The notes under the pieces are model-generated. The model did no database searches. It saw only the letters and a list, made by a program, of their open reading frames with translations, and was not told the origin of the DNA. A stretch of 32,235 bases of DNA, taken from positions 1-32,235 of the forward strand of contig JADGBN010000022.1 of the NCBI GenBank assembly GCA_015231435.1, read 5' to 3'. Shown here one piece after another: positions 9,331-17,838 of the stretch (position 1 is the first letter of the stretch; each line of letters starts with the position of its first letter). Position numbers and translations under genes: made by a program. The DNA is from Gammaproteobacteria bacterium (GTDB taxonomy: Bacteria; Pseudomonadota; Gammaproteobacteria; Thiohalomonadales; Thiohalomonadaceae).

Positions 9331-10153
9331 CGGCTAGGGTCTCTGAAATAGGTGAGGGAATGGCTAAAGAGGAGAGTATCGTGGCTGTCTGCTGCTTAAC
9401 GTTGGGTAGCGCAAACGCTTCAGGGTAATCAACCCGCGTAAGATAGAGGCCGCTGGGGGGTGCTGTAATACCACCCTCACGGCGATCCCTCGCCGCAAGA
9501 ATTTCACCACACCACGTTGGCGCAGCTTCACCCCTGCCTATTTTCATTAATACCCCGGCGATATTACGCACCATGTGATGCAAAAAACCGTCAGCCTCTA
9601 CCTCAATAACCGTAAAAGCACCCTGCTGCATCATATCGAGCCTTCGTATCTCGCGCACCGGGCTTTTGGCCTGGCACGCCACTGCACGAAAGGTGGTAAA
9701 GTCATGCCGACCTAACAGCAGTTGCGCCGCTTCGCGCATCGGCTGAAGTTGCAGTGGCGTATGCGACCAGGTGACACGTCCGGCAAGAAAAGTCGGACGC
9801 ACCGCACGGCTGTAAATAAGGTAACGATAGGCACGACCGGTGGCTGAGAAACGGGCATGAAAACGATTATCTACAGGTCGCGCCCAAGTAATGACCACAT
9901 CTTTAGGAAGATTAGCATTCGCACCAAAAACCCAGCTACGCTCAGTTCTTACTGCATCGCTATCAAAGTGAACCACCTGCCCTTCAGCATGAACCCCGGT
10001 ATCGGTACGACCGGCACAGCTGACACGCACTGGATGGGCGGCTACTTGGGCCAGCGCCGCCTCAACCACGGCCTGCACGGTAAGCGCCCCCTGCTGAAGC
10101 TGCCACCCGCAATAGCCTGTCCCATCGTACTCAACCCCTAGGGCAATACGCAC
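9314..10153 (-). CDS. truA: tRNA pseudouridine(38-40) synthase
   Basis: TruA converts uridines 38-40 in the anticodon stem-loop of many tRNAs to pseudouridine. The catalytic aspartate is in CAGRTDTGVHAEGQVVHFD (about residues 46-64). MRIALGVEYDGTGYCGWQ at the N-terminus and DGFLHHMVRNIAG near the middle are family signatures. The initiation codon is GTG at 10153, preceded by GAGG seven bases upstream. The 279-residue length is slightly above average because of a C-terminal tail of about 20 residues that overlaps the trpF start. It lies 37 bases downstream of fimV, the usual fimV-truA order. Confidence 0.95.
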   Translation of the reverse strand: MRIALGVEYDGTGYCGWQLQQGALTVQAVVEAALAQVAAHPVRVSCAGRTDTGVHAEGQVVHFDSDAVRTERSWVFGANANLPKDVVITWARPVDNRFHARFSATGRAYRYLIYSRAVRPTFLAGRVTWSHTPLQLQPMREAAQLLLGRHDFTTFRAVACQAKSPVREIRRLDMMQQGAFTVIEVEADGFLHHMVRNIAGVLMKIGRGEAAPTWCGEILAARDRREGGITAPPSGLYLTRVDYPEAFALPNVKQQTATILSSLAIPSPISETLADANSP

Positions 10154-10190
10154 CCCTTAACCTCTTTGCGCTAAGCTCATACTTAACCGG

Positions 10191-13100
10191 TTAAATCTGC
10201 TCTAATATCTGTTGCGCCTGCTGCTGCTGTTCCGTACTCCCCTCTTCAACCACCTCCTGCAGCATATGACGGGCCGCATCCTTATCGCCCATCTCAATAT
10301 AGGCTCGCGCCAAATCAATTTTGGTTGCCATCGCGTTATCTTCACCATTAAGTTCATCGGGAATATCAAAGGTGATGTCATCTATCTCGCCATCACTCAA
10401 ATCGACATCGCCACCTAACTGCTCAAGATCAGAAAAGAGATCGTCAAAATCATCGGAGATTGCCTCATTTTTGCTGTCACCTTTAGGTTCTGTCGCGACG
10501 CTCTCTACCGCCTTGCTCACCGCTGCTGGCGCAGGCGCTTTCTCAGCCTCGGCTTCCGGCTCCAGCGCATCAAGATCAATATCAAAATCGAGATCAAAGT
10601 CAATTTCAGCACTGCTGCTAGCAGTCGTTGCTGGGGGTGTTACCGCTGGCGCAGGGGTTTTAACCGTCTCTGAGTCAAATTCATCCAGCTCAAAGGTGAT
10701 CTCATCCGCTGAGGCCGGCGTATCTGCCGACGTATCAGAGTGATCTTTAACCGCTGGGGCTGTGATGTCACGGTCGATGTCACCCTCAGCCGTTACAGCT
10801 GTTTCAGCAAAATCGAGATCCAAATCAAGATTGAAATCTTCCTCCTCTACCGCTGCCACAGCCTGCGTTTCTGGCATTTCAGGCGTTTCAGGCGTTTCAG
10901 GCGTCACCGCAGCATCCGATAAAGCCAGCTCCTCTGCCAACTCATCCATCGCGACGTCTACGGCAGCCGATGGCTCCTCCGCGACAGGGGCAGTTAGCTG
11001 CCACTCCTCATCCAACTCAGTCGCAGCTTCGCTCGCCGCCACAACCTGCGCTTTATCGCTACGGGCAGGCTCACTTTTAACCGGCTCGGCAACAGGCGTC
11101 AGATTAATATCGTCACTGCTAATTCCCGCAGTTAACTTATCCAGATCATCCTCAAGATCATTCAGATCGAAGCCTAAATCAATACCGAGATCCTCTCCCG
11201 TAGCATCTGACTCCATCTCCTGACTCAGTTCGTCAAGATCAATACCGATATCCATTACATCGGCTGCAGAGACCGTCTCAGGCTCATTCACCCAGGATGC
11301 GGATTCAGGCGCACTTTCAGTCACATGAGTATCGACTACCTCAGTGCCGCTGAACAGGATACTTTTGGGAGCGATCTGACGTCCCATCGCCACGATGCGC
11401 TGCCAGTGTGCCGAGGCACGCAAACTATCCTGATGAATGTCCACCAACGCCTCAAATTCACGCCCTTTTTTGGTCGTGCTGTAAAGCTCAAGAAGCTTGA
11501 ATTTGTAGTCGCTATTTTGCGGATGCTGTTCAATCGAATCTTTTAGTAACTCTTCGGCCTGCTGAAAACGCCCATAGGCAATATAGACATCCGCCTCAGT
11601 GATCGGATCAATCTCCGCCTCTTCAGGACGGGCATTCCCCTCCTGCAGACCACTTAGGCTCAGATCGCTCATAAACGAGGAGGCCTCTGCCTGTGCCGAA
11701 GCGGCTGCAACCATTGAACTCGTAGCGGGAATCGCCGCATCACGGTTACGCCGCCGCCGAATCAGCAATATCAACACCAGCGGCAGCAGAAGAATGACCA
11801 CCGCCAAGCCAAGGAAGAGCGGATCACTCACTATCAGCGCCACAACCGCCAGGACAAACTGCTCAACCTGGGTTAGCAATGAAGGCTCTGGCATTGGCCA
11901 ATTATCATCGACAAGGTTAGCGATTGGCGCTGACTCTACCGGGGCGGGAGGTGTGGCGGGCTGTAGTTCAGGTGCCTCAACCGGGGGCATCGATGCCATC
12001 TCGGTTGTCGCACCACTGCTAATCTCAGGCGCCACTTCCGGGAACACTACTTCAGTCGTTTCAGTCGTCATGGCCGGGGTCGATGCCGTTAGGGCAACCG
12101 TTGCCTCGCTTTTCAGTACCACGTCTGCAACCGCAGAAACGGGAACCGCCACGGGCGTCACCGCACTCTCTACCGCTGGTATCGCCGTGACATCACCTTG
12201 CGCTTGCAGCTGTTGCTGCAACCGCGCCAAGCCACCATCATTGACAGAGATAAGTTGATTGAGTCTGTCAATCTGCTGCTGCAGCTCTGCCATACGCTTC
12301 TTGAGCAGCTCATTTTCACGCTTTTGCGATTCAGAGAGCTCCAACGCCAGCATTAACTCCTGACGCAGCCGAGCATCGGTGCCACCCTTGGCGGTTGTCG
12401 CTGATCCGCCAGTGGCCTGAGTCTCTGCACTCTTGGGGGTTACCAGCGCTAACTTCGCCTCACTGGTCGTTGCGGTAGCAGCTGGCGTTGTCGCAGGGGG
12501 TGGGGTTTTGTCAGCCACCGGACGCGGCGCTGCCGTGACCTCTTTTGCAGTACCACCCGACTGCCGAGCGTTTACCGCAACGGGAATCGAATCAAGTTTT
12601 AGCACCACACCCTGCATAAGCCTGTTTATGTCACCCTCGATAAAGGCATTAGGGTTTTGCGCAAACAGCGCCTCAAGCACATCCTTAACCGGGATATCCT
12701 CGGAGGGGCGAAGCTCCATGGCGATTTTCCACAACGTATCACCCTGCATCACCGGCCCGTAGCTCAGCTTTTCGCCAAGAATTCGTGGCTCACGACCTGT
12801 TTTTGCTGCTGCCGCAACAGGGGAAGCCACTTTAGCTTTTGCCTGAGGTTGCGGTGCCTGGGTAGTTGTTGCGCTCTTTAACGTAACGTTCTGTTGTGGG
12901 GCTAACTCAATCGGATCAAGTAACAGGGTGTACTGCCGTAAAACCCGACCACTACGCCAAGTGAGTTCGACAATAAAGTCAAGAAAGGGGGTGTGAATCA
13001 GTTCGCTGGAGGTCACCTTAATAATCGGTTTACCATCACTGCGCTCATGCAAATCAAAAGTAAGCTTACTTAACAGCGAGGGGCGATCAATACCGACACG

Positions 13101-13298
13101 CTCAAAAGTTTCATAGGAGGCCAATGACGCCGTCAGGCTGCCTATCTCCCCGGGCTTAACCGCTATAAGGTCTATCTCAGCATGCAGCCGTTGATTCAGG
13201 TACGAATATAACCTGACATCACCCAACCCAACGGCAAGGAGAGCAAAGGGTGCGCCCAAAAGGGTCAGCAGCAAAGCAATGCGAGCGATACGTAACAT
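10191..13298 (-). CDS. fimV: FimV-family pilus assembly / polar hub protein
   Basis: FimV organises type IV pilus assembly and cell-pole functions in Pseudomonas; it bridges peptidoglycan and cytoplasm. The 1035-residue architecture is complete. A signal-like hydrophobic start (about 1-24) is followed by a FimV N-terminal domain (about 25-130). A LysM peptidoglycan-binding domain runs at about 179-236 (YGPVMQGDTLWKIA...). A coiled coil lies at about 308-366 (LRQELMLALELSESQKRENE...). The TM segment is at about 481-513, ending LLIRRRRN. Next comes a TPR-like segment (EADVYIAYGRFQQAEELLKDSIE, about 570-620). A very acidic, low-complexity cytoplasmic region follows. The C-terminal FimV motif is KIDLARAYIEMGDKDAARHMLQEV (about 989-1012). 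The ATG is preceded by GGAG at good spacing. A short in-frame repeat (TPETPETPEMPET) lies in the acidic region. No asd gene precedes it here, unlike in Pseudomonas. Confidence 0.93.
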   Translation of the reverse strand: MLRIARIALLLTLLGAPFALLAVGLGDVRLYSYLNQRLHAEIDLIAVKPGEIGSLTASLASYETFERVGIDRPSLLSKLTFDLHERSDGKPIIKVTSSELIHTPFLDFIVELTWRSGRVLRQYTLLLDPIELAPQQNVTLKSATTTQAPQPQAKAKVASPVAAAAKTGREPRILGEKLSYGPVMQGDTLWKIAMELRPSEDIPVKDVLEALFAQNPNAFIEGDINRLMQGVVLKLDSIPVAVNARQSGGTAKEVTAAPRPVADKTPPPATTPAATATTSEAKLALVTPKSAETQATGGSATTAKGGTDARLRQELMLALELSESQKRENELLKKRMAELQQQIDRLNQLISVNDGGLARLQQQLQAQGDVTAIPAVESAVTPVAVPVSAVADVVLKSEATVALTASTPAMTTETTEVVFPEVAPEISSGATTEMASMPPVEAPELQPATPPAPVESAPIANLVDDNWPMPEPSLLTQVEQFVLAVVALIVSDPLFLGLAVVILLLPLVLILLIRRRRNRDAAIPATSSMVAAASAQAEASSFMSDLSLSGLQEGNARPEEAEIDPITEADVYIAYGRFQQAEELLKDSIEQHPQNSDYKFKLLELYSTTKKGREFEALVDIHQDSLRASAHWQRIVAMGRQIAPKSILFSGTEVVDTHVTESAPESASWVNEPETVSAADVMDIGIDLDELSQEMESDATGEDLGIDLGFDLNDLEDDLDKLTAGISSDDINLTPVAEPVKSEPARSDKAQVVAASEAATELDEEWQLTAPVAEEPSAAVDVAMDELAEELALSDAAVTPETPETPEMPETQAVAAVEEEDFNLDLDLDFAETAVTAEGDIDRDITAPAVKDHSDTSADTPASADEITFELDEFDSETVKTPAPAVTPPATTASSSAEIDFDLDFDIDLDALEPEAEAEKAPAPAAVSKAVESVATEPKGDSKNEAISDDFDDLFSDLEQLGGDVDLSDGEIDDITFDIPDELNGEDNAMATKIDLARAYIEMGDKDAARHMLQEVVEEGSTEQQQQAQQILEQI

Positions 13299-13373
13299 AC
13301 TTATACTCCAGAAATAAATGAGTTAAGCCGCCATTCGGTTAACCACACTTCTGTGTTGGATTAAGATTATCGT

Positions 13374-13405
13374 CTAACTATATCGTAGAGTTAGCATAAA
13401 TCCAA
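13374..13405 (-). promoter_or_regulatory. fimV promoter with overlapping palindrome
   Basis: On the minus strand, TTGGAT (13405-13400) and TATAGT (13382-13377) are separated by exactly 17 bases, a good sigma70-type promoter. Transcription would start near 13370, giving a leader of about 70 bases before the fimV ATG. An imperfect palindrome with CTAACT/AGTTAG arms (13374-13394) covers half the spacer and the whole -10 box. This suggests an operator that would block polymerase if bound. The regulator is unknown. Confidence 0.6.
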
Positions 13406-13462
13406 TAACTGATCCCAGCTTTTAACGATTTTCCCCAGATTAATCTTTTTACCTGCTGCCTC

Positions 13463-13493
13463 TTGCGCAGCGGACGAAAAAGCCTGTTATAAT
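13463..13493 (+). promoter_or_regulatory. Probable promoter of tRNA-Leu
   Basis: A perfect TATAAT at 13488-13493 lies 33 bases before the tRNA 5' end. The best -35 candidate is TTGCGC at 13463-13468, with a rather long 19-base spacer. Transcription would begin around 13500. No well-placed G+C-rich discriminator was confirmed. Confidence 0.55.
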
Positions 13494-13526
13494 CCCCTCA
13501 CCAGCTACTCTGAAGTGAGAGCACCT

Positions 13527-13613
13527 GCCGTGGTGGCGAAACTGGTAGACGCAGTGGACTCAAAATCCACCGGTGGTGACACCGTGTCGGTTCGACTCCG
13601 ACCCTCGGCACCA
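13527..13613 (+). tRNA. tRNA-Leu (anticodon CAA)
   Basis: An 87-base type II tRNA with encoded CCA. The anticodon stem GTGGA/TCCAC encloses the loop CTCAAAA, so the anticodon is CAA at 13561-13563, reading UUG leucine codons. The long variable arm (CGGTGGTGACACCG) and the T-arm GTCGGTTCGACTCCGAC identify a class II leucine tRNA. The acceptor stem GCCGTGG/CCTCGGC pairs except for one U-U mismatch at position 5 against 68. It lies between fimV (divergent) and gor. Confidence 0.95.
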
Positions 13614-13644
13614 ATAACAATATCAGCTAGTTACAAAACAGTGT

Positions 13645-13662
13645 GCATTATAAATGCTTTTT
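13645..13662 (+). terminator. Possible weak terminator after tRNA-Leu
   Basis: GCATT-ATA-AATGC forms a 5-bp hairpin directly followed by five T residues, 32 bases after the tRNA. The stem is short and A+T-rich, so termination would be inefficient. The remaining 13663-13807 interval before gor shows no clear promoter boxes, and read-through into gor cannot be excluded. Confidence 0.35.
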
Positions 13663-13807
13663 GTGACACGCTTTTGTCGCCCATGAATAGTATCGACATC
13701 TCTAGCTTAAATCCTTGTGATTTTATGTTACCAAAAAACGGTTGCCCTTACCCGTACTGGTCTTTCCCCCACCTCTTTGACACGCCTAACCTGCAAGGAT
13801 GTTAGTT

Positions 13808-15160
13808 ATGACCCAACATTATGATTTAATAGCAATTGGCGGCGGAAGTGGCGGTCTCTCGGTGGCTGAACGCGCCGCCATGTACGGTAAAAAATGCGCT
13901 GTTATCGAGAAGAAAAAACTTGGTGGCACCTGTGTGAATGTCGGTTGTGTTCCAAAAAAAGTGATGTGGAACGCCGCCTCAATTGCCGATATGTTAGGTC
14001 ACGCTGCCGGTTATGGTTTTACTATTCCCCCGCATCGTTTCGACTGGGGGCATCTGGTTGCCCAACGCCAAGCCTATATTGACGGCATTAATCGATGGTA
14101 TGACGGCTATCTCAAAGAGTCCGATATTGACTTAATCCATGGTGAGGCGCGCTTTGTTGACAGCCATACCCTTGCTGTCGGCACGCAACACTATCACGCT
14201 GATCATATTATTATCGCGCCGGGCGGCACACCGCTGCTACCCGAAGTGCCCGGGGCCGAATTAGGCATTACTTCCGATGGTTTTTTTGCCCTGCAGGCAC
14301 AACCGCGACGCGTTGCCATTGTTGGCGGTGGCTACATTGCGGTTGAGCTGGCCGGACTGCTCAACGCCCTCGGAAGTGAGGTTGACCTGCTGCTGCGTGG
14401 TGAGCACTTTCTTGCCAACTTTGATGTCATGCTGCGCGACTCCTTAATGGAAGATATGGTAGAGCATGGCGTTAATATCCTTTCGCGCATCAAGATTAAA
14501 CAGGTTGCACGCGAAGATGACGACTCACTCACCATTCACGCAGAGGATAATGCCTCTCTAAAGGGCTACGATGAGGTGATTTGGGCTATCGGTCGCCGTC
14601 CCTTAATCGACAATCTGCAACTGGATCGCGCCGCCGTCAATGTTAGTAAAGGCGGCTATATTCCGGTTGATGATTTTCAAAATACCAATATTGCTGGTCT
14701 CTATGCGGTGGGTGATGTCACCGGCCGCCTGCAACTCACTCCGGTCGCTATTGCGGCTGCACGCCGCCTTGCTGACCGTCTGTTTAACCATAAGCACGAC
14801 CGTAAACTCGATTACCACAATATCCCTTCAGTGATCTTCAGCCATCCGCCTATCGGTACCATCGGGCTTAGTGAGGACGAGGCTCGCGCCCTGCATGGAG
14901 ATGATGCGGTGAAGTGTTATCAGACCCGTTTTATCCCGATGATTTACGCCCCGTCTGAACATAAAAATCACACGGCGATGAAACTGGTCTGTGTCGGTGC
15001 CCATGAAAAAATTGTCGGTCTGCATATTATCGGTTATGCCGCCGATGAGATGCTGCAGGGTTTTGCCGTCGCCATTAAAATGGGGGCGACCAAAAGCGAT
15101 TTTGATAATACCGTTGCTATCCATCCCACCATTAGTGAAGAGCTGGTCACCATGCGCTAG
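13808..15160 (+). CDS. gor: Glutathione-disulfide reductase
   Basis: A cytoplasmic FAD flavoenzyme that reduces GSSG with NADPH. From ATG 13808 the protein is 450 residues, the same as E. coli Gor. The FAD-binding motif [17 protein letters not shown] lies at the N-terminus. The redox-active pair is in [17 protein letters not shown] (about 40-56). The NAD(P)H-binding loop is [17 protein letters not shown]. The C-terminal [12 protein letters not shown] carries the catalytic His-Glu from the partner subunit. An upstream ATG at 13799 overlaps the AAGGA Shine-Dalgarno, so 13808 is the likely start. It is followed at 9 bases by yrdA. Confidence 0.95.
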   Translation: MTQHYDLIAIGGGSGGLSVAERAAMYGKKCAVIEKKKLGGTCVNVGCVPKKVMWNAASIADMLGHAAGYGFTIPPHRFDWGHLVAQRQAYIDGINRWYDGYLKESDIDLIHGEARFVDSHTLAVGTQHYHADHIIIAPGGTPLLPEVPGAELGITSDGFFALQAQPRRVAIVGGGYIAVELAGLLNALGSEVDLLLRGEHFLANFDVMLRDSLMEDMVEHGVNILSRIKIKQVAREDDDSLTIHAEDNASLKGYDEVIWAIGRRPLIDNLQLDRAAVNVSKGGYIPVDDFQNTNIAGLYAVGDVTGRLQLTPVAIAAARRLADRLFNHKHDRKLDYHNIPSVIFSHPPIGTIGLSEDEARALHGDDAVKCYQTRFIPMIYAPSEHKNHTAMKLVCVGAHEKIVGLHIIGYAADEMLQGFAVAIKMGATKSDFDNTVAIHPTISEELVTMR

Positions 15161-15169
15161 GCGTCAGCG

Positions 15170-15718
15170 GTGACGATTCGTGCCTATCGTGATCATTGGC
15201 CTCTCCTCGCAGTCGGCGTCTACGTTGATAGTGATGCGGTGGTCATTGGTGATGTCAGTATCGGGGAGGATAGCTCGGTCTGGCCAGGTGCGGTGATTCG
15301 TGGTGATGTCAACACCATTCGCATTGGCTGTCGCAGCAATATTCAGGATGGTGCGGTGCTGCATGTCACCCACTGTTCGCCAACAAACCCAACCGGATTT
15401 GCGCTTGTCCTTGGAGATGAGGTCACCGTTGGCCATCACGCTACCCTGCATGGCTGCTCGATCGGCGACCGTGTCCTTATCGGTATGGGTGCTACCGTTC
15501 TTGATGGTGCGGTGATTGAGTCTGCGGTTGTGGTGGCTGCCGGAACCCTGGTTCCCCCAGGTAAACGCCTTGTCAGCGGTTATCTTTATATGGGACAACC
15601 GGCACGCCAGCAGCGCCCCCTCAGTCAAGAGGAGCTGAACTACTTCTCCTACACCGCCGCCAACTATGTGCGCTGGAAAGATGACTATCTTAGTGAGCAA
15701 CTGAATGCGCAGCAGTAA
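15170..15718 (+). CDS. yrdA: Gamma carbonic anhydrase family protein (YrdA-like)
   Basis: A 182-residue left-handed beta-helix protein of the hexapeptide-repeat superfamily. It begins at a GTG codon. Repeats with the [IV]GD pattern run through about 20-140 (SVWPGAVIRGDVNTIRIGCRSNIQDGAVLHVTH... VTVGHHATLHGCSIGDRVLIGMGATVLDGAVI). The conserved metal-ligand histidines are those in LHVTH, GHH and TLHG; the family is trimeric and zinc-binding. The C-terminus has the usual YMGQPARQQRPLSQEEL and final helix. Carbonic anhydrase activity is often not detectable in this YrdA branch, so the physiological role is open. It ends inside the next gene (14-base overlap), tying it to the transporter run that follows. 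Confidence 0.9.
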   Translation: MTIRAYRDHWPLLAVGVYVDSDAVVIGDVSIGEDSSVWPGAVIRGDVNTIRIGCRSNIQDGAVLHVTHCSPTNPTGFALVLGDEVTVGHHATLHGCSIGDRVLIGMGATVLDGAVIESAVVVAAGTLVPPGKRLVSGYLYMGQPARQQRPLSQEELNYFSYTAANYVRWKDDYLSEQLNAQQ

Positions 15719-16007
15719 ACCACGGCCATCCACCCCTTGGCTCTTTTTTCTGCTGCTTGGTATCTCTTTTACCCTGCTCACCTTTGCCGATAGCCTACGG
15801 CTGCGCGATGCGATGCAGGCAGATCTGACCGCTAACCGTCAACTGGTCAGAGATTTGGCACTAACCGATCTGGCGCTCTTTACCGATGCCCGTTATGTGC
15901 GCCATCTCTCACAACAAGATAACTATGCCGCTTTTCAGGATCATCCAATGGCGCTAGAGCACTTTCCCAGCGGCTCTCTGATCATGCCACCACAGCTGTC
16001 GCCATGA
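15705..16007 (+). CDS. Small one-pass membrane protein of unknown function, ABC-transporter associated
   Basis: A 100-residue protein with no family that I can name. The basic start (MRSSKPRPSTPW) precedes one hydrophobic segment (about 12-28, LFFLLLGISFTLLTFA). About 70 mostly periplasmic residues follow, with no cysteines. The tail FTDARYVRHLSQQDNYAAFQDHPMALEHFPSGSLIMPP contains several histidines and ends Pro-rich. It overlaps yrdA by 14 bases and the permease by 4 bases (ATGA), so it is clearly translated with the transporter. It may be an accessory or substrate-contacting subunit of that transporter, which is inference from position and topology only. Confidence 0.75.
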   Translation: MRSSKPRPSTPWLFFLLLGISFTLLTFADSLRLRDAMQADLTANRQLVRDLALTDLALFTDARYVRHLSQQDNYAAFQDHPMALEHFPSGSLIMPPQLSP

Positions 16008-17137
16008 ACCATTTTTTTAGTCGGCAGCGCTATCTTATCGACTACACCCTTGCCTCTTTACTGCGGCGTAAAGGCAAACACGCAACACTGCTGCTAATTT
16101 ACACTCTGGTTATCGCCCTACTCGCCTCGGTGATGCTCTTTACCGAGGCACTGCGTCAGGAGTCACAACTGCTACTGAGTGATGCGCCGGAGATTGTCCT
16201 GCAACGCCAGATAGCGGGACGCCATGCGCTGGTGCCGGTTGACTACCTTGAAAAAATCGGCACTATTCGTGGTACGCATCAAATTGAGGGAAGGCTTTGG
16301 GGCTACCACTACGATGCGACAATTAAGGCCAATTACACCGTGATGGCCAGCGAAGAGCACGCCTTAACCAATAGCGAAATAATTATTGGCGCCACCCTTG
16401 CCCGCAGTCGTGGTGTTGCGGTCGGGGATATGCTGTCGCTAAGCGCCGCTGACGGAGGGACATTTGTCTTTACGATAAAAGCACTGCTGCCCTCCACATC
16501 CGAACTCGTCAGCAGTGATTTAGTGCTAATGACCCCCCATGCGCTACGGCTCACTCTTGGCATACCTGAAGGTTTTTATACCGATGTGATTATTGCGGTA
16601 CGCAACCCCAGGGAGATGCAGAAGGTAGCGGCAAAGTTGATCGAGCGTCTGCCCGATAGCCGCCCGATTTTGCGTGATGAAATTTTGCGTACCTATGAGG
16701 CGGTTTTTGCCTGGCGTCAGGGTGTCGTCCTGCTGCTACTGGTGACCACCGTGCTTGCCTTTATCATCTTTGCCTGGGATCGCGCCTCGGGTCTGAGTGC
16801 TGAGGAGCGCCGCGAAATTGGTATTCTTAAAGCGGTCGGATGGGAGATCGGTGATATTCTCCAGATGAAGTTTTGGGAGGGGACGATTATCTCGCTAAGC
16901 GCCTTTCTCACCGGCTACCTAATTGCCTATCTGCATGTATTTTATGGCAATGCGTCACTCTTTGCGCCAGTGCTCAAAGGCTGGGCAACACTCTATCCTG
17001 ATTTTCGTCTCTACCCGGTGATTGATGCGCTGCAACTAACCACCCTATTCTGCTTTACCGTCATTCCCTATGCGGTTGCGACGCTGGTTCCCACCTGGCG
17101 CAGCGCAATCACCGATCCGGAAGAGGTGATGCGTTAA
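16004..17137 (+). CDS. ABC transporter permease, FtsX/MacB (LolCE-like) type
   Basis: A 377-residue inner-membrane permease of the type VII ABC group. One TM lies near the N-terminus (about 28-46). A large periplasmic domain of about 180 residues follows (about 50-235), and three TMs at about 242-260, 290-312 and 345-367. The cytoplasmic stretch EERREIGILKAVGWEIGDIL after TM2 is the FtsX-family coupling helix that contacts the ATPase. Such permeases do not import; they drive periplasmic or membrane substrates by mechanotransmission (MacB, LolCDE, FtsEX). The partner ATPase is 17 bases downstream. The substrate is unknown; the adjacent thioredoxin and NosL genes point to envelope metal or thiol chemistry. 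Confidence 0.88.
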   Translation: MNHFFSRQRYLIDYTLASLLRRKGKHATLLLIYTLVIALLASVMLFTEALRQESQLLLSDAPEIVLQRQIAGRHALVPVDYLEKIGTIRGTHQIEGRLWGYHYDATIKANYTVMASEEHALTNSEIIIGATLARSRGVAVGDMLSLSAADGGTFVFTIKALLPSTSELVSSDLVLMTPHALRLTLGIPEGFYTDVIIAVRNPREMQKVAAKLIERLPDSRPILRDEILRTYEAVFAWRQGVVLLLLVTTVLAFIIFAWDRASGLSAEERREIGILKAVGWEIGDILQMKFWEGTIISLSAFLTGYLIAYLHVFYGNASLFAPVLKGWATLYPDFRLYPVIDALQLTTLFCFTVIPYAVATLVPTWRSAITDPEEVMR

Positions 17138-17154
17138 GTGAGCAGCAGCAACCC

Positions 17155-17832
17155 ATGATTACCCTTAGCCATGTCAGTAAGATCTACCATCAGGGGCAAC
17201 CCAACGAGTTGCATGCGTTGCGGGATCTCAACCTCACTATTGACGCAGAAGGCATCACCTGTTTGCGGGGTGCCAGCGGTTCGGGGAAAACCACCCTGCT
17301 CTCCCTAATTGGCTGTTTAAGCCGCCCAACCTCCGGGCGTATTGCCCTGCAGGGGCAGATCATCTCCTCCTTTAGTGAGCGCTTCTTAACTGACATTCGG
17401 CGCCACACCTTTGGCTTTATCTTTCAGCGATTTAACCTAATTAGCGGTCTTTCGGTGATCGACAATGTGATGATCCCCGCCTACCCTATCGCCCCTGACC
17501 ATGATCTGCTCTATGCTAAAGCGACAGAACTTTTACACCATTTCGGCCTGGCGACACGTCTTCATAGTCGGGTTGAATGGCTTTCGGGAGGAGAGTCGCA
17601 ACGGGTGGCGATCTGTCGCGCCCTAATTAACGACCCCACCATCATTATTGCCGACGAACCCACCGCCAACCTCGACAGCAAGCTCACCGCCGGTTTTCTT
17701 AGCCTAATGGCCGAACTTGCCAAAAATGGGAAAAGCATCATTCTCTCCAGCCACGATCCTGGCATTTATGATGCCCAAGAGATTAATCATCTGATTGAAA
17801 TGCGTGATGGTCGCCTACTAAGCCAAACCTGA
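17155..17832 (+). CDS. ABC transporter ATP-binding protein (MacB/LolD type)
   Basis: A 225-residue nucleotide-binding subunit with all motifs: Walker A GASGSGKTT (about 39-47), a Q-loop in FGFIFQRFNLISGLSVIDNV, signature LSGGESQRVAICRAL, Walker B IIIADEPTANLDS, and the H-loop ILSSHDP. The F-Q-x-F-N-L-I-x-x-L-S-V-x-D-N-V wording and LSGGESQRVAI are typical of the LolD/MacB/FtsE branch that pairs with FtsX-like permeases such as the preceding gene. It starts at ATG 17155 and its stop is 6 bases before the next gene. It probably powers the preceding permease as a homodimer. Confidence 0.93.
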   Translation: MITLSHVSKIYHQGQPNELHALRDLNLTIDAEGITCLRGASGSGKTTLLSLIGCLSRPTSGRIALQGQIISSFSERFLTDIRRHTFGFIFQRFNLISGLSVIDNVMIPAYPIAPDHDLLYAKATELLHHFGLATRLHSRVEWLSGGESQRVAICRALINDPTIIIADEPTANLDSKLTAGFLSLMAELAKNGKSIILSSHDPGIYDAQEINHLIEMRDGRLLSQT

Positions 17833-17838
17833 CCCCTT

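Noticed and set aside
10157-10180. Seven-codon frame between fimV and truA (M S L A Q R G stop)
   Set aside because: It has no Shine-Dalgarno, unlike the cvpA leader, and the truA GTG has its own GAGG.
10183-10194. Perfect 12-base palindrome TTAACCGGTTAA at the fimV stop codon
   Set aside because: It is partly made of the stop codon and the last codons, has no terminator tail and no promoter nearby; chance is the simplest explanation.
11599-12258. A 219-codon open frame on the plus strand, antisense to fimV
   Set aside because: Its Ser/Ala/Thr-rich composition mirrors the low-complexity fimV coding sequence, and it resembles no protein. Similar antisense frames at 10321-10743 and 10762-11223 have the same cause.
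15164-15781. A 205-codon frame on the minus strand, antisense to yrdA
   Set aside because: The hexapeptide repeats of YrdA on the plus strand are clear, and the antisense frame has no recognisable features.
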